Origin: Pseudodesulfovibrio sp.
GTDB taxonomy: Bacteria > Desulfobacterota > Desulfovibrionia > Desulfovibrionales > Desulfovibrionaceae
Direction: 5' to 3'
DNA length: 51,390 nucleotides
Assembly: GCA_016342345.1 (NCBI GenBank)
Contig: JAEINO010000025.1
Coordinates: 1-51,390 of the forward strand
Below are positions 41,655-48,233 of the stretch, piece after piece (the stretch's first letter is position 1; each line of letters begins with the position of its first letter). The notes beneath the pieces were generated by a model. That model was not told the origin of the DNA, searched no databases, and worked only from the letters and a program-made list of their open reading frames with translations. The translations under genes were made by a program, and so were the position numbers.

Positions 41655-42053
41655 TTAATCCCAATCAGCGATTAGAATCAGATTTCCGTCAGGCATTTCA
41701 ATACCCATCTTTCGGTAGAAATCTTGAAACTGGCTCCACTTCGCTCGGACTGCTTCCATGTCAACAGATGGCATTTCTTTATCAATGATCTTGCAAGTGC
41801 GGGGAGCTACCGAGCAGGGCAACTCATCATATGGAAGATCGGGGAGTTTCCACCAGTTTTGCAAAAATCCATCATTGACGGCTAAAGGGATGGCCCAAAA
41901 GTAGGGTTCACATTCGTAAGCCGAAGCAACCGTGATTCCCGTCTCCTTTTCAAAGCCCCACATATAATCATTGTCCTCGGAAAGCAGAGCCTCGTCAGGA
42001 AGGCTCTCATTAGTGAGGCCAAAAGCCAGCATGGTATAGTGTCCTTGTCCCAT
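41655..42053 (-). CDS. Hypothetical phage protein
   Basis: A 132-residue acidic soluble protein rich in Trp, Tyr and Pro (YMWGFEKETGITVASAYECE; AIPLAVNDGFLQNWW). No family is recognised. AGGAG lies before the ATG at 42053. It is the last gene of the leftward early operon, convergent with the RHH unit. Confidence 0.6.
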   Translation of the reverse strand: MGQGHYTMLAFGLTNESLPDEALLSEDNDYMWGFEKETGITVASAYECEPYFWAIPLAVNDGFLQNWWKLPDLPYDELPCSVAPRTCKIIDKEMPSVDMEAVRAKWSQFQDFYRKMGIEMPDGNLILIADWD

Positions 42054-42091
42054 TTTATTCTCCTGTTCTCATGTAGGTGGTTATGCGTCTT

Positions 42092-42187
42092 TCAGACCGG
42101 CGCAAAAACGGCAAACGTGGAAATTGAAATACCTATGCATGTCACTGGCTGCCTGTCATTCTCAACGTGGGTCGTAATTTCTCTCAT
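42092..42187 (-). CDS. Predicted 31-residue phage peptide
   Basis: A short frame begins MREITTHVENDRQP and ends FAVFAPV. AAAGGAG lies seven bases before the ATG at 42187, and the gene fits the gap between two others in the operon. The start resembles a phage small-protein family beginning MRExxTH, so this may be a shortened member. Confidence 0.4.
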   Translation of the reverse strand: MREITTHVENDRQPVTCIGISISTFAVFAPV

Positions 42188-42231
42188 TCTATTTCTCCTT
42201 TGTATTTATGGACGTGGTTCTGCTGATCAGT

Positions 42232-42441
42232 TTATTTTTCGTAGTTCCAGTTTTTCGCAAGTCGTTTTTTATATGCTTCCATTTCTTCGTCTGATGCTTT
42301 TGCTTCGGCTTCAAAACATACAACTGACGCCATTTTCCAACCGGCAAACAGTGGGCTGAAAAAGCACCGGAGAATGAATCCGATAGGCAGCATCCACACC
42401 CCCAGCACTGCGACCAATACTCCAATATATCGTTGAATCAT
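42232..42441 (-). CDS. Hypothetical small membrane protein
   Basis: A 69-residue product with two likely membrane helices (YIGVLVAVLGVWMLPIGFIL and a shorter second) and a charged tail (SDEEMEAYKKRLAKNW). Its ATG overlaps the stop of the C5 methyltransferase gene (ATGA), which supports translation. Function unknown. Confidence 0.55.
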   Translation of the reverse strand: MIQRYIGVLVAVLGVWMLPIGFILRCFFSPLFAGWKMASVVCFEAEAKASDEEMEAYKKRLAKNWNYEK

Positions 42442-43367
42442 TTATTCCCCACTGATTTTGAAAACGTTTGGCGGCTGTGTTCTTGGATCAATCGCCCGAT
42501 GAAATAGGTGCAATGCGGCACTTGCCCGTTACCAATGCATCTAAGTCGGTCCACCCGATTGGGAGTCCCATCAACCACTCGACCCAATTCGGGTTCAGTT
42601 GCCCACCAGGTTTCTCCCCCTCTTTCAAGAGAGCACCCGGTATGCTGTCCCGGTCCCGCTGCGAGGGCGGCAAGGTCGAGTTTTTGGAATCTTGAGAGGT
42701 TGGTGTGGGCCACTTCTTTGGGGTGTTGACCATCTGAGGCAATGACTGTCCTGTCATGTTCTCCGTGATCGTCCCGCCTCGCATCCCGTCCGTTGCCGCT
42801 GGCGTTGCCCAGAGCTTGCGCTTGACTGCTGTTGCCAATCCGTCTCCGGCCTTGGCGTTGAGTTCCTTGCGGTTGTTGTTCCCATGCACTGTTGGGGTAG
42901 GCCACAATCCATATCCGGTCTCTTTTGTGTAGAGCACCAAGGGCCGCAGCTGGGATACAATGCCATTCCGCATCATACCGGAGCGCGGCAAGGTCGGAGA
43001 GGACAACGTCAAGCCCTCGACCAGTAAGGGCCGGGCTATTCTCAATGAGTGCGTATCGGGGTCGTATTTCAGCAATGGCTCTAGCAAATTCGCTCCACAA
43101 TCCACTTCTTTCACCTTGTATTCCTTCGCCGCTTCCAGCGACGCTGATATCTTGGCAGGGGAACCCGCCAGCAAGTAGCTCGATCGAGGGTGCTTTCGTG
43201 AAATCAACCTCTTTTATGTCTCCGTAGATCGGGACACCAGGCCAACGAGCTGCGAGAACTTTTCGGGCATACGGGTCGGCTTCACAGAACCAAGCGTGTT
43301 CAAACCCGGCCCATTCAAGGCCAAGATCGCCGCATCCGGCACCGCTAAAAAGGCTTCCAACTTTCAT
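42438..43367 (-). CDS. Phage DNA C5-cytosine methyltransferase 1
   Basis: The 309-residue product has the C5-methyltransferase motifs in order: SLFSGAGCGDLGLEWAGF (I), GGFPCQDISVAG (IV, catalytic Cys), IENSPALTGRG (VI, ENS instead of ENV), LHKRDRIWIVA (VIII) and CIGNGQVPHC (X). The target-recognition segment (about 190-265) is short and Arg/Gln/Gly-rich. It probably protects phage DNA from host restriction. It is 12 bases downstream of a second, different C5 methyltransferase gene. A long open frame lies in the +1 register over most of it. Confidence 0.88.
   Translation of the reverse strand: MKVGSLFSGAGCGDLGLEWAGFEHAWFCEADPYARKVLAARWPGVPIYGDIKEVDFTKAPSIELLAGGFPCQDISVAGSGEGIQGERSGLWSEFARAIAEIRPRYALIENSPALTGRGLDVVLSDLAALRYDAEWHCIPAAALGALHKRDRIWIVAYPNSAWEQQPQGTQRQGRRRIGNSSQAQALGNASGNGRDARRDDHGEHDRTVIASDGQHPKEVAHTNLSRFQKLDLAALAAGPGQHTGCSLERGGETWWATEPELGRVVDGTPNRVDRLRCIGNGQVPHCTYFIGRLIQEHSRQTFSKSVGNK
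42488..43114 (-). CDS. Candidate overprinted ORF inside methyltransferase 1 (+1 frame)
   Basis: An open frame of about 208 residues runs in the +1 register within methyltransferase 1. A GTG at 43114 follows AAGGAA by 6 bases. The product has LLKYDPDTHSLRIARPLL, WPTPTVHGNN, WATPA and WPTPTSQDS repeats and ends with GGQLNPNWVEWLMGLPIGWT. This layout recalls a widespread phage ORF family that I know from memory to lie over such genes. Whether it is translated is not shown; the resemblance could partly be a shadow of frame-0 conservation. Confidence 0.35.
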   Translation of the reverse strand: MKEVDCGANLLEPLLKYDPDTHSLRIARPLLVEGLTLSSPTLPRSGMMRNGIVSQLRPLVLYTKETGYGLWPTPTVHGNNNRKELNAKAGDGLATAVKRKLWATPAATDGMRGGTITENMTGQSLPQMVNTPKKWPTPTSQDSKNSTLPPSQRDRDSIPGALLKEGEKPGGQLNPNWVEWLMGLPIGWTDLDALVTGKCRIAPISSGD

Positions 43368-43379
43368 GACAACTGCCTA

Positions 43380-44333
43380 TCAAATCTGTGATTGCTTTAT
43401 TTCGATGTAGCTTTCGATGAACGCTTGCGCTTGGTCGGCAATGATTGCATTGCCATAGCCGCGCAATCGTCCCATACGGTCGGGAGAGACATCAGCCAGC
43501 GGGAATGTGCCGGATCCAACTGGCCTCCACTTTTCATCCCGGCAGAAGAGCCAGTCAGAATTTTCCCAGAAGCCGTTAACCGGGCCGGGCTGTTTCTGCT
43601 GACTAGGTGTACTTTTGATCCCAGACCGCAGTCGTTTCCGCGATAAATGCCCGTTTCCTTTGTTAGTCTCTGCTTGCGCTTCCACACCTTCTCTGGATCC
43701 GTGTTCGGTTCCACCACGCATGGAGTTGACCAGCCCGCAAGGTGTGCCACTCTTGGCAGTTGATCCAAGCGGCTCCTGCCGTCTGGTCGCTTCGTAGCCA
43801 TGCCAGGCGTGCCTTTCCAGTCCCGCGTCGATGCTGTCGGCCACCCAGTAAAGACGCTGCCTGATGTGCGGAGAGCCGAAGCCCGCAGCGCAGGTATCAA
43901 CCGCCCCACAGGCGTACCCCGATCCTTCCAGGTCAGCGTGTACAAGGTCGAGCCAAGCAAGTCCGTCTTTACTCGCAACCTGTTCGCCAAAGACATCCGG
44001 AGGCGAACAGACTGAGATGAGATGGAAGAGCGCGGGCCAAAGGTGCCGCTCGTCATCAAACCCAGCCCCTTTGCCTGCATCGCTGAAAGGCTGGCAAGGA
44101 CAGGAACCGGTCCACACAGGTTTATCGTCTGGCCATCCTGCGTTTCTGAGGGCGTAGGACCACACGCCGACTCCTGCGAAGAAATGGCACTGGGTAAACC
44201 CGGTAAGGTCATCAGGTGCGACATCGGATATGCTCCTCTCATCAACTTCGCCGTCTGCTATCACGCCCACCTTGATAAGTTCGCGGATCCATGCAGCGGC
44301 AAAGGGGTCAAATTCGTTGTAGTAAGCTGCCAT
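43380..44333 (-). CDS. Phage DNA C5-cytosine methyltransferase 2
   Basis: The 317-residue product is a more distant C5-methyltransferase. An N-terminal extension (YYNEFDPFAAAWIREL) is followed by FFAGVGVWSYALRNAGW (I), GSCPCQPFSDAGKGAGF (IV), VFGEQVAS (VI, GEQ in place of ENV), SPHIRQRLYWVAD (VIII) and GYGNAI (X). The recognition region lies between residues about 170 and 280. GEQ at motif VI is a clear change from the usual Glu-Asn-Val but keeps the Glu. It lies upstream of methyltransferase 1 in the leftward operon. Confidence 0.87.
   Translation of the reverse strand: MAAYYNEFDPFAAAWIRELIKVGVIADGEVDERSISDVAPDDLTGFTQCHFFAGVGVWSYALRNAGWPDDKPVWTGSCPCQPFSDAGKGAGFDDERHLWPALFHLISVCSPPDVFGEQVASKDGLAWLDLVHADLEGSGYACGAVDTCAAGFGSPHIRQRLYWVADSIDAGLERHAWHGYEATRRQEPLGSTAKSGTPCGLVNSMRGGTEHGSREGVEAQAETNKGNGHLSRKRLRSGIKSTPSQQKQPGPVNGFWENSDWLFCRDEKWRPVGSGTFPLADVSPDRMGRLRGYGNAIIADQAQAFIESYIEIKQSQI
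43397..44224 (-). CDS. Candidate overprinted ORF inside methyltransferase 2 (+1 frame)
   Basis: An open frame of about 275 residues lies in the +1 register within methyltransferase 2. The ATG at 44224 has AGAGGAG eight bases upstream, an unusually good site for a gene interior. The product begins MSHLMTLPGLPSAISSQESA, contains LMTSGTFGPRSS, LLGSTLYTLTWKD and WPTASTRDWKG, and ends with GGQLDPAHSRWLMSLP and a basic tail. The C-terminus parallels the +1 ORF in methyltransferase 1. Expression is not proven. Confidence 0.42.
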   Translation of the reverse strand: MSHLMTLPGLPSAISSQESACGPTPSETQDGQTINLCGPVPVLASLSAMQAKGLGLMTSGTFGPRSSISSQSVRLRMSLANRLRVKTDLLGSTLYTLTWKDRGTPVGRLIPALRASALRTSGSVFTGWPTASTRDWKGTPGMATKRPDGRSRLDQLPRVAHLAGWSTPCVVEPNTDPEKVWKRKQRLTKETGIYRGNDCGLGSKVHLVSRNSPARLTASGKILTGSSAGMKSGGQLDPAHSRWLMSLPTVWDDCAAMAMQSLPTKRKRSSKATSK

Positions 44334-44354
44334 TTTAAAAATGCCTTAGAACTA

Positions 44355-44888
44355 TCAAAGAGTTGCGTCTGCGTAGAACGCAGCGGCCTTATCACGGATC
44401 ACGTTTGCATGAGCCGCAACGTCAAGGTGTATGATTTTAAGATAGACGGTCCCGGTCATGAAGTCAGAATCGGCAATCAATTGCTTGAGCAGCCAATGAC
44501 GCAATTTACTTTCGGCGCGGGTGTATCGAGCGGCTTTGTCGAGCAGCTTGATTTTATTGTCTTGCTGGTCAACGGTTTTAGCCGCTTCATGGAAAAGGTA
44601 GGTCCACAATCCGGCAGAATCGCAATCAAGATAGCATTCATCTCCGCAGCAAATTTGAACACCTTCGCCTGTTGAGTGGAGTTCAATGGTGTACTTCTGA
44701 TGATAATACGGCTCGGCAGTGAATATTACTTCGGCCTGATAACCGTCGAATTCTCCGTCTATGGTGTCTATTTTCGACGTACTGGCATCGTATGAGTATT
44801 CAGAGCAGGGGCCGTCTACGAAATCTTTCACAGCCTCTTCAAAGTCAGCCACTGTCAGGTCAAAATAATCTTTCTGATTTTTACTCAT
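44355..44888 (-). CDS. Hypothetical phage protein
   Basis: A 177-residue acidic protein with no family that I recognise (YFDLTVADFEEAVKDFVDGP; AEVIFTAEPYYHQKYTIELH; KLRHWLLKQLI). The ATG at 44888 overlaps the stop of the upstream zinc-ribbon gene, while an ATG at 44909 is also in frame. It is part of the leftward early operon. Confidence 0.6.
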   Translation of the reverse strand: MSKNQKDYFDLTVADFEEAVKDFVDGPCSEYSYDASTSKIDTIDGEFDGYQAEVIFTAEPYYHQKYTIELHSTGEGVQICCGDECYLDCDSAGLWTYLFHEAAKTVDQQDNKIKLLDKAARYTRAESKLRHWLLKQLIADSDFMTGTVYLKIIHLDVAAHANVIRDKAAAFYADATL

Positions 44889-45228
44889 TGCCCACGATCC
44901 CTCCAACATTTGTCCGAATCTTGACGACTCGCGTTTCTATGTCTCCACCGCATTCGTGGCAGACCGTAAATGGATGATGTAATTCTTGAGAGTCTCCACA
45001 ATCGACACAGACAAACCGATTTTCAAGGCCGAAGGCGCGGCGCAATTCTTTGAAAGCGTCCTTGTCTCCGTCCTCAAGATTCAAATACTCAAGGGCTTTG
45101 TTGGCGTAGGTGTCGAGTTCAAGGAGCCGCGCCTGGGCCTCGGTGAAGGTACAAGACAGGCATTCACCGTGAGGCACGTCCCGGTGTGGGCAGCTATCGC
45201 AGGGGGAGAAAAGTTTTATTTCATTCAT
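44881..45228 (-). CDS. Phage zinc-ribbon protein
   Basis: The 115-residue product has two Cys clusters. The first is CDSCPHRDVPHGECLSC at the N-terminus; the second pairs CVDCGDS and VCHECGG near the C-terminus, with a helix between. It probably binds two metal ions and may touch nucleic acid or protein. No function can be assigned. It overlaps the next gene by 8 bases. Confidence 0.62.
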   Translation of the reverse strand: MNEIKLFSPCDSCPHRDVPHGECLSCTFTEAQARLLELDTYANKALEYLNLEDGDKDAFKELRRAFGLENRFVCVDCGDSQELHHPFTVCHECGGDIETRVVKIRTNVGGIVGNE

Positions 45229-45234
45229 ATCTGC

Positions 45235-45513
45235 CTAGCCTCCATTCTCTTTGCCTTCGGCCTTGGCAATTGCATCTTTTGCTTTCCAATACCAAGGCTC
45301 GTAGATTGTCTGCTTGTCGAAGTTGTGATCCTCCCAAAACAGGACGGCATCTTTCATGGCTTCCAGCATGTCAGGAGCTGCTGCGATAAGGTCGGAATTT
45401 GACCGACTCGCATTGGCAACGAATCGGTTGCCTCCTGTGACTACAAAGCGGTCAACGTGGCCCTTGGACTCTTTCTTGGTTACTTCCCATGGTCCCTGTG
45501 TAAATTTTGGCAT
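45235..45513 (-). CDS. Small phage protein (DLIAAAPDML family)
   Basis: The 92-residue product shows a pattern common in phage early regions: a start like MPKFTQGPWEVTK, a beta-rich middle (RFVVTGGNRFVANAS) and NSDLIAAAPDMLEAMKDAV before a Lys-rich end. These are often listed as Ea22-like or hypothetical, with unknown role. The start at 45513 gives the normal layout; the longer frame to 45603 adds 30 unlikely residues. Confidence 0.6.
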   Translation of the reverse strand: MPKFTQGPWEVTKKESKGHVDRFVVTGGNRFVANASRSNSDLIAAAPDMLEAMKDAVLFWEDHNFDKQTIYEPWYWKAKDAIAKAEGKENGG

Positions 45514-45530
45514 TGTCTTACTACCTCTCA

Positions 45531-45713
45531 TCATTTTGCTGTTTTCAAGGCGACGCCAATGCCGAACAAAAACAAGGCAACAAGCTGGATTCCAGCGGCC
45601 CAATGGTCATTATTGATCTTTGAAAAGTGGATTGACCAAAACCCATGACCCGCCCATATGCACATGACGAAGGCAAGCAAAACCATTCCGTTACTAATGA
45701 TGAAATCTTTCAT
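45531..45713 (-). CDS. Small two-helix membrane protein
   Basis: A 60-residue product with two membrane helices (NGMVLLAFVMCIWAGHGFW; AGIQLVALFLFGIGVAL) and a short basic tail. AGGAGA lies nine bases before the ATG at 45713. Function unknown; the shape would fit a holin or a phage membrane factor, but nothing else supports that. Confidence 0.5.
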   Translation of the reverse strand: MKDFIISNGMVLLAFVMCIWAGHGFWSIHFSKINNDHWAAGIQLVALFLFGIGVALKTAK

Positions 45714-45726
45714 TCTAAACTGTCTC

Positions 45727-45870
45727 CTAGTTCGCAGGCACATTCGGGCTAACATTCGATGAAAAAACGACACACGCTATAGGTATCCAGGCAATCACAT
45801 CGACGGGAACTTGCCGGCGAGGCCAGAAGCAAAACGCACAAACTTTGATAAAACCGTTTTGATCTTTCAC
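45727..45870 (-). CDS. Predicted 47-residue phage protein
   Basis: A GTG at 45870 preceded by GGAGGACAACA opens a 47-residue frame (KDQNGFIKVCAFCFWPRRQ... ending SPNVPAN). It fills a 170-base gap in an otherwise tightly packed operon and has a CxxC and a hydrophobic middle. The ribosome site is the strongest evidence; the product is not recognised. Confidence 0.5.
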   Translation of the reverse strand: MKDQNGFIKVCAFCFWPRRQVPVDVIAWIPIACVVFSSNVSPNVPAN

Positions 45871-45880
45871 TGTTGTCCTC

Positions 45881-46090
45881 CTAGTTCCCCGCCGTTTCCG
45901 ACATCATCACAGGATCGATCCGCTTTACGCATGAGGTGGCCTTGTTTGCACGACGGGGGCGCAGCCAGAGGAACCGGCCAATGCCAAGTTGGTGCTCGGC
46001 TCGGGCGCAACCGGACTCCCATTGAGGGCAATCGTAATCGTTGCAACGAGACCGTTCCGGGGCAAGGTCGCGGCTTTTGAAATTATTCAT
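45881..46090 (-). CDS. Small Cys-containing phage protein
   Basis: A 69-residue product with CNDYDCPQWESGCARA, a three-Cys pattern, and a basic middle (FLWLRPRRANKATSC). Its ATG overlaps the stop of the upstream gene by four bases (ATGA), which favours translation. Function unknown. Confidence 0.45.
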   Translation of the reverse strand: MNNFKSRDLAPERSRCNDYDCPQWESGCARAEHQLGIGRFLWLRPRRANKATSCVKRIDPVMMSETAGN

Positions 46091-46239
46091 GACAACATTC
46101 TCGGGTGAAATTTGAGACCGCTCTTGCGCTGCCGGGATCGACGCCATTCGTCGCGAATCATGAAGACAACATATCGACCGCACACCAATCCGAGGACGAT
46201 CAGGACACAAGCTGCGCCGGTTGCTATTCCTTCAAACAT
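46087..46239 (-). CDS. Small single-helix membrane protein
   Basis: A 50-residue product with one membrane helix (ATGAACVLIVLGLVCGRYVV) and a very basic tail (RDEWRRSRQRKSG). GGGGAGGG lies four bases before the ATG at 46239; this site, plus the ATGA overlap with the next gene, decides the start. Function unknown. Two GC-rich hairpins lie just upstream (46255-46320). Confidence 0.5.
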   Translation of the reverse strand: MFEGIATGAACVLIVLGLVCGRYVVFMIRDEWRRSRQRKSGLKFHPRMLS

Positions 46240-46342
46240 CTTGCCCTCCCCTTTCTTCCACTCCTCCGAAGGGGGCAGCCAATCCGCCCCCTTGAAGGAG
46301 TGTTTTCCCCCCGGCCTAGTTACGAAAACCGGGGGAAATTCG

Positions 46343-46555
46343 TTAGCGATCACCGACCGGCAGACCTCGTTCGCCACCGCCGGGAGGAGAAGCAAACCGC
46401 TTTTCCCGGCTGGTGATCTCGCTTAATGCCGACCGAGCAAAGAACAACGCCATGGACACCAGGCCGACAGGAACGAAGTAGAGCGCGCTTGACCCCTCTC
46501 TTTTCAGGGCGACAAGCTCTTCTGCAATGCGTTCAAGGCGGGCCGTGGGGGTCAT
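46343..46555 (-). CDS. Small phage membrane protein
   Basis: A 70-residue product with an N-terminal amphipathic helix (LERIAEELVALKREG), one membrane helix (ALYFVPVGLVSMALFFA) and a Gly/Arg-rich end. GAGGAGG lies seven bases before the ATG at 46555, and the gene follows directly after the CII-like gene. Function unknown. Confidence 0.5.
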   Translation of the reverse strand: MTPTARLERIAEELVALKREGSSALYFVPVGLVSMALFFARSALSEITSREKRFASPPGGGERGLPVGDR

Positions 46556-46557
46556 GA

Positions 46558-47070
46558 CTATGCCTCCTCGGCTCGTTGCAATTCCAATCGGCACGCGAGC
46601 ACGGCCAATTGCAGTTGGGTCAGGGCCGATTGAGCCTGAGCCTCAAACTTTTCCAATTCGTCAGGCCTCACGGCTTTGCCTCCGGGACCGTCTTCGTGCC
46701 GTGCATGTTCAAAACTTCGCACCAATGCGCCCAATTCGCCCATTGAGGCCATAAATTGCTTGCGGCATGCGTCTGTGCCTTCGACCTTGGGCAATTGCAC
46801 GAACAGCCCTCCTGCCTTGGCCGCGAAATAACGAGCCATGAAGGACTCGCCCCCGGCGGCGGACACGATGGAGTCCATGGACTCGACCGGAAATCGGCAA
46901 CCTGCGTTTGATTCGGACTGGTTCAGCCCGTTCATCAACGTCGAGTATGGCATGTTGGAAAGAGCGGCGATGCGTCGGGCCGAGTTGCCGCTGGGCGCGA
47001 ACTTGATCAGATCGTGTATGATCTCGGTGATGGTGTCGTATTGAGTCGGGTCTTTCAGATTCCTGGGCAC
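46558..47070 (-). CDS. Phage CII-family regulator
   Basis: The 170-residue product resembles phage regulatory CII-type (CP76) proteins. An N-terminal helical DNA-binding part has ITEIIHDLIKFAPSGNSARRIAALSNMPYSTLMNGLN, shortened here to its key IAALSNMPYSTLMNGLN. MDSIVSAAGGESFMARYFA follows, then a long C-terminal helix for assembly. It probably steers the lysis/lysogeny choice or early transcription. It lies second in the leftward operon after the Cro-like gene. Confidence 0.7.
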   Translation of the reverse strand: MPRNLKDPTQYDTITEIIHDLIKFAPSGNSARRIAALSNMPYSTLMNGLNQSESNAGCRFPVESMDSIVSAAGGESFMARYFAAKAGGLFVQLPKVEGTDACRKQFMASMGELGALVRSFEHARHEDGPGGKAVRPDELEKFEAQAQSALTQLQLAVLACRLELQRAEEA

Positions 47071-47144
47071 GGTAATCCTCCTTTGTTGTTACCGCGTGTC
47101 ATGCAAAAAAATATCTGCTATGCGGTGGCATGGTCGATAATTCG

Positions 47145-47453
47145 CTAGGCCGCGTCCGACGCACCAGAGCCTTCCTGTCTGGCCTTCGACAGCTTGTCTT
47201 GAAGCCATCCCGGCTTAGGTCCGCGCTGCTTGTCTACGCCCCTGGGCAGATAGACAATCGGAATATGCTTTCCAGTCGGCGTTACAAAAGTTTTCATGGC
47301 AGCACGCACATCGGTAGGCACTTCCGACAGATTACAAACGCGGCTGGTTCGGGGAACGGAAAGGCGGAGATGTTCAGCCAGCTCCTTGAGAGCCGAGCAA
47401 TTCATCTTGAGCCATCCTGAGATGCGTCCTTGACGTGGGTCTGTAGATTTCAT
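47145..47453 (-). CDS. Cro-like phage regulator
   Basis: The 102-residue product is the first gene left of the switch region and divergent from the CI-like repressor. A helix-turn-helix is likely around GRISGWLKMNCSALKELAEH, and the tail is basic (RGPKPGWLQDKLSKARQ). Sequence alone does not prove a Cro role; position and the shared operators support it. No good ribosome site precedes the ATG. Confidence 0.55.
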   Translation of the reverse strand: MKSTDPRQGRISGWLKMNCSALKELAEHLRLSVPRTSRVCNLSEVPTDVRAAMKTFVTPTGKHIPIVYLPRGVDKQRGPKPGWLQDKLSKARQEGSGASDAA

Positions 47454-47509
47454 AAATAATTATTTGCTTTAATTGTTTGGAAAACTTGTTTCGGTAACTG
47501 TTGAGACAA

Positions 47510-47553
47510 TCTATAATCGAATTTTCGATTGGCAGTCAATCTAAATTTCGATT
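47510..47553. promoter_or_regulatory. Phage switch: paired operators and divergent promoters
   Basis: Two 16-bp sites share one plan: AATCGAA-TT-TTCGATT (47515-47530, exact palindrome) and AATCTAA-AT-TTCGATT (47538-47553). Their centres are 23 bases apart. A leftward promoter TTGACT-18-TATAGA (47539 to 47510) has the first operator in its spacer. A plus-strand TATAAT lies at 47512-47517. Confidence 0.65.
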
Positions 47554-47571
47554 AAATGTGGAATTTTCGCT

Positions 47572-48111
47572 ATGATGTTGTTCGAACGTATTGAAAAAAT
47601 TGTCCAAAAAAAATTTGGAGGTAGCCGCTCCAGGCTTGCCAATGCACTGGGCGAAAAACAAAATACGTTCAACGCCTACTTTTCTGAGGAACGGCAGGAC
47701 AAATTCAAAGCCATCCATCTTGAGCGAATTTTCGATTTGTTCCCTGATATAAATCCCGTCTGGCTGTTGACTGGCGAGGGCGAGATGATTGGCGAGACAA
47801 CAGCCATTGTGCTGCCCACTGCCAGCTCCCGGATCAAACCATCGACCATGGAACTTGAGCGTTCGCCATTGTTGACCCAACTAGCGACGATCGAAGCGGC
47901 AATGGACTCTGCCGACGACCTCTCCAAAATCGAGGCCATGATCGCCGCACTCAAAGGTCAGCATCAGATGCTTTTCAAAAAACGTGGCGGCTACGGCAAC
48001 AAACTGGAAGCCCGCGAGTCACATCTCCACGAGACCTCGGCACCGTATCCGGGCGATGCCTGTGGCATCAACAGAACCTCCGGGCAACGGTCAGATCGAC
48101 TAAAAGACTAG
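47572..48111 (+). CDS. CI-like phage repressor (short, no peptidase domain)
   Basis: The 179-residue product has a CI-type N-terminal helix-turn-helix (GSRSRLANALGEKQNTFNAYF; FDLFPDINPVWLLTGEGEM). The last half is a helical and low-complexity tail with no S24/LexA protease residues, so RecA-triggered self-cleavage is unlikely; induction would need an antirepressor. It is divergent from the Cro-like gene across paired operators. The start at 47572 or 47575 (second Met) cannot be told apart. Confidence 0.72.
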   Translation: MMLFERIEKIVQKKFGGSRSRLANALGEKQNTFNAYFSEERQDKFKAIHLERIFDLFPDINPVWLLTGEGEMIGETTAIVLPTASSRIKPSTMELERSPLLTQLATIEAAMDSADDLSKIEAMIAALKGQHQMLFKKRGGYGNKLEARESHLHETSAPYPGDACGINRTSGQRSDRLKD

Positions 48112-48233
48112 GGATGGCGGACGGAATGAAGGGTTTTTTTTGGCTACAGTGATAGACAAACGTATTTCATACCGGTTGAGTCGTATTTGATTAACGATGA
48201 TGAAAACAAATTCAAATAGGAGGAGAAAGGATC

